Shown here piece by piece: positions 33,707-34,277 of a stretch of 34,277 nt of DNA. The stretch comes from Thermoanaerobacteraceae bacterium (GTDB lineage Bacteria > Bacillota > Thermoanaerobacteria > Thermoanaerobacterales > UBA4877): NCBI GenBank assembly GCA_030016635.1, contig JASEJQ010000021.1:1-34277 (forward strand), in the 5' to 3' direction. The position numbers and the translations under genes were made by a program. The notes under the pieces were generated by a model, which worked only from the letters and a program-made list of their open reading frames with translations, did no database searches and had not been told where the DNA came from. Every line of letters starts with the position of its first letter. Within the stretch, counting starts at the first letter, position 1.

Positions 33707-34179
33707 TTTATTTCACCTTCTTTCGTTAAAAGCATACTTAAAAGGTGTATGATAGCGAATAAACTGCCTATGGGTATAGCGAGATAAATAATTCCTATTG
33801 GTATGTGCATGGAAGGTGACAGTTGAGGCATATTGCTGTTTGACAGGTTGATACCATATACAACCAAAAAAAACGATAGGATTATCAAAAGGATATAACT
33901 GATTTTTTTAAATATTTCTTTTATCCTATAAGGTAAATTTATTACTAATGCCTCTACGGCAACATGTACACCTTTTTTTAATCCTAAACTGCCTCCTATG
34001 TATGTTAGCCATATAAGGCAGTATCTGGAAAATTCTTCCGACCATGGTAATGAGTAAAAAAACACATATCTGAATATAACCTGAATGAAGGTTACAGCAG
34101 TCATTGCCACTAAGGACAGGACTATAAACAAAACAGAAAATTTCTCTATTATATTACTGATATTTTTTATTACTGTCAT
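33703..34179 (-). CDS. dctQ: TRAP transporter small membrane subunit DctQ
   Basis: A 158-residue protein with four predicted membrane helices, typical of DctQ. The conserved region QVIFRYVFFYSLPWSEEFSR at about residues 33-52 and LGLKKGVHVAVEAL are family marks. It partners with DctM. GAGGTGG lies upstream of the ATG at 34179. The hairpin at 34201-34221 separates it from the binding-protein gene. Confidence 0.93.
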   Translation of the reverse strand: MTVIKNISNIIEKFSVLFIVLSLVAMTAVTFIQVIFRYVFFYSLPWSEEFSRYCLIWLTYIGGSLGLKKGVHVAVEALVINLPYRIKEIFKKISYILLIILSFFLVVYGINLSNSNMPQLSPSMHIPIGIIYLAIPIGSLFAIIHLLSMLLTKEGEIK

Positions 34180-34200
34180 ATAACCACCTCTTTTTTTATA

Positions 34201-34221
34201 GGCCGGTGATTTACACCGGCC
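34201..34221. other. Hairpin between dctP and dctQ
   Basis: GGCCGGTG (34201-34208), loop ATTTA, CACCGGCC (34214-34221): an 8-bp GC-rich stem in the gap between the binding-protein stop and dctQ. On the + strand it is followed by TTTTT like a terminator; on the - strand, the coding strand here, no T run follows. It is likely a processing or mRNA-stability element allowing more binding protein than membrane subunits. Confidence 0.6.
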
Positions 34222-34234
34222 TTTTTATAGATAA

Positions 34235-34277
34235 TTATTTTGTATTAATTATATTGTTAATCAAATCGGCACCATAT
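34235..34277 (-). CDS. C-terminal end of probable TRAP solute-binding protein DctP (partial)
   Basis: The last 13 codons of a gene running in from beyond the window edge, reading YGADLINNIINTK then TAA (34237-34235). Identity is inferred from place: in TRAP operons the periplasmic solute-binding protein commonly precedes dctQ and dctM. The short sequence itself fits but does not prove it. Confidence 0.55.
   Translation of the reverse strand, partial: YGADLINNIINTK

Noticed and set aside
1-34277. tRNA genes, insertion sequences, phage genes or CRISPR arrays
   Set aside because: None were seen on reading both strands: no cloverleaf-like runs in gaps, no transposase or integrase products, and no regularly spaced repeats beyond the 18-bp pair at 21973.

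Overview
The window looks like the chromosome of an anaerobic, probably thermophilic or thermotolerant member of the Clostridia (Thermoanaerobacter/Thermosediminibacter-like Firmicutes). The evidence is the uninterrupted S10-spc-alpha ribosomal superoperon, its Firmicutes-type continuation into ecfA1-ecfA2-ecfT-truA-rplM-rpsI, the zinc-binding forms of S14, S4, L24, L36 and adenylate kinase, strong purine-rich Shine-Dalgarno sites, arginine written mostly as AGA/AGG, and an oxygen-sensitive type of metabolism (tungsten aldehyde oxidoreductase and polyferredoxins) next door. The species cannot be named from the sequence alone.

Region 1 (1-15194, + strand): the end of tuf, then rpsJ-rplC-rplD-rplW-rplB-rpsS-rplV-rpsC-rplP-rpmC-rpsQ-rplN-rplX-rplE-rpsN-rpsH-rplF-rplR-rpsE-rplO-secY-adk-map-(KOW protein)-infA-rpmJ-rpsM-rpsK-rpsD-rpoA-rplQ, closed by an intrinsic terminator. 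The L30 gene (rpmD), normally between rpsE and rplO, is absent. Region 2 (15222-19405, + strand): the shared energy-coupling module of ECF vitamin transporters, truA, then rplM-rpsI with their own promoter and leader and a strong terminator.

Region 3 (about 19410-29593, + strand) is the accessory part. Two related GntR/FCD regulators head two blocks. The first block has an NSS-family sodium symporter and a 36-residue membrane micro-subunit. The second is a tightly overlapping operon: a proline racemase/4-hydroxyproline epimerase and five redox subunits (a [2Fe-2S] protein, an FAD/NAD-type flavoprotein, a [4Fe-4S] protein, a BFD-like [2Fe-2S] protein and a DadA-like flavoprotein). These resemble split forms of HcnABC / D-hydroxyproline dehydrogenase and the archaeal dye-linked proline dehydrogenase. 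Directly after come a four-cluster ferredoxin, a tungsten aldehyde:ferredoxin oxidoreductase and a MoaD-like protein. The best reading is an amino acid catabolic system: import of an imino or amino acid, C2 epimerisation, oxidation by a multi-subunit flavo-iron-sulfur dehydrogenase, and ferredoxin-linked oxidation of a derived aldehyde. Hydroxyproline is the favoured but unproven substrate.

Region 4 (29592-34277, - strand) converges on region 3: an OPT-family transporter, a self-cleaving P1 (DmpA-type) aminopeptidase, and a TRAP transporter (dctM, dctQ and the last codons of a solute-binding protein). Peptide uptake and hydrolysis next to an imino acid oxidation operon would fit growth on protein-derived peptides, but that link is inference from position only.
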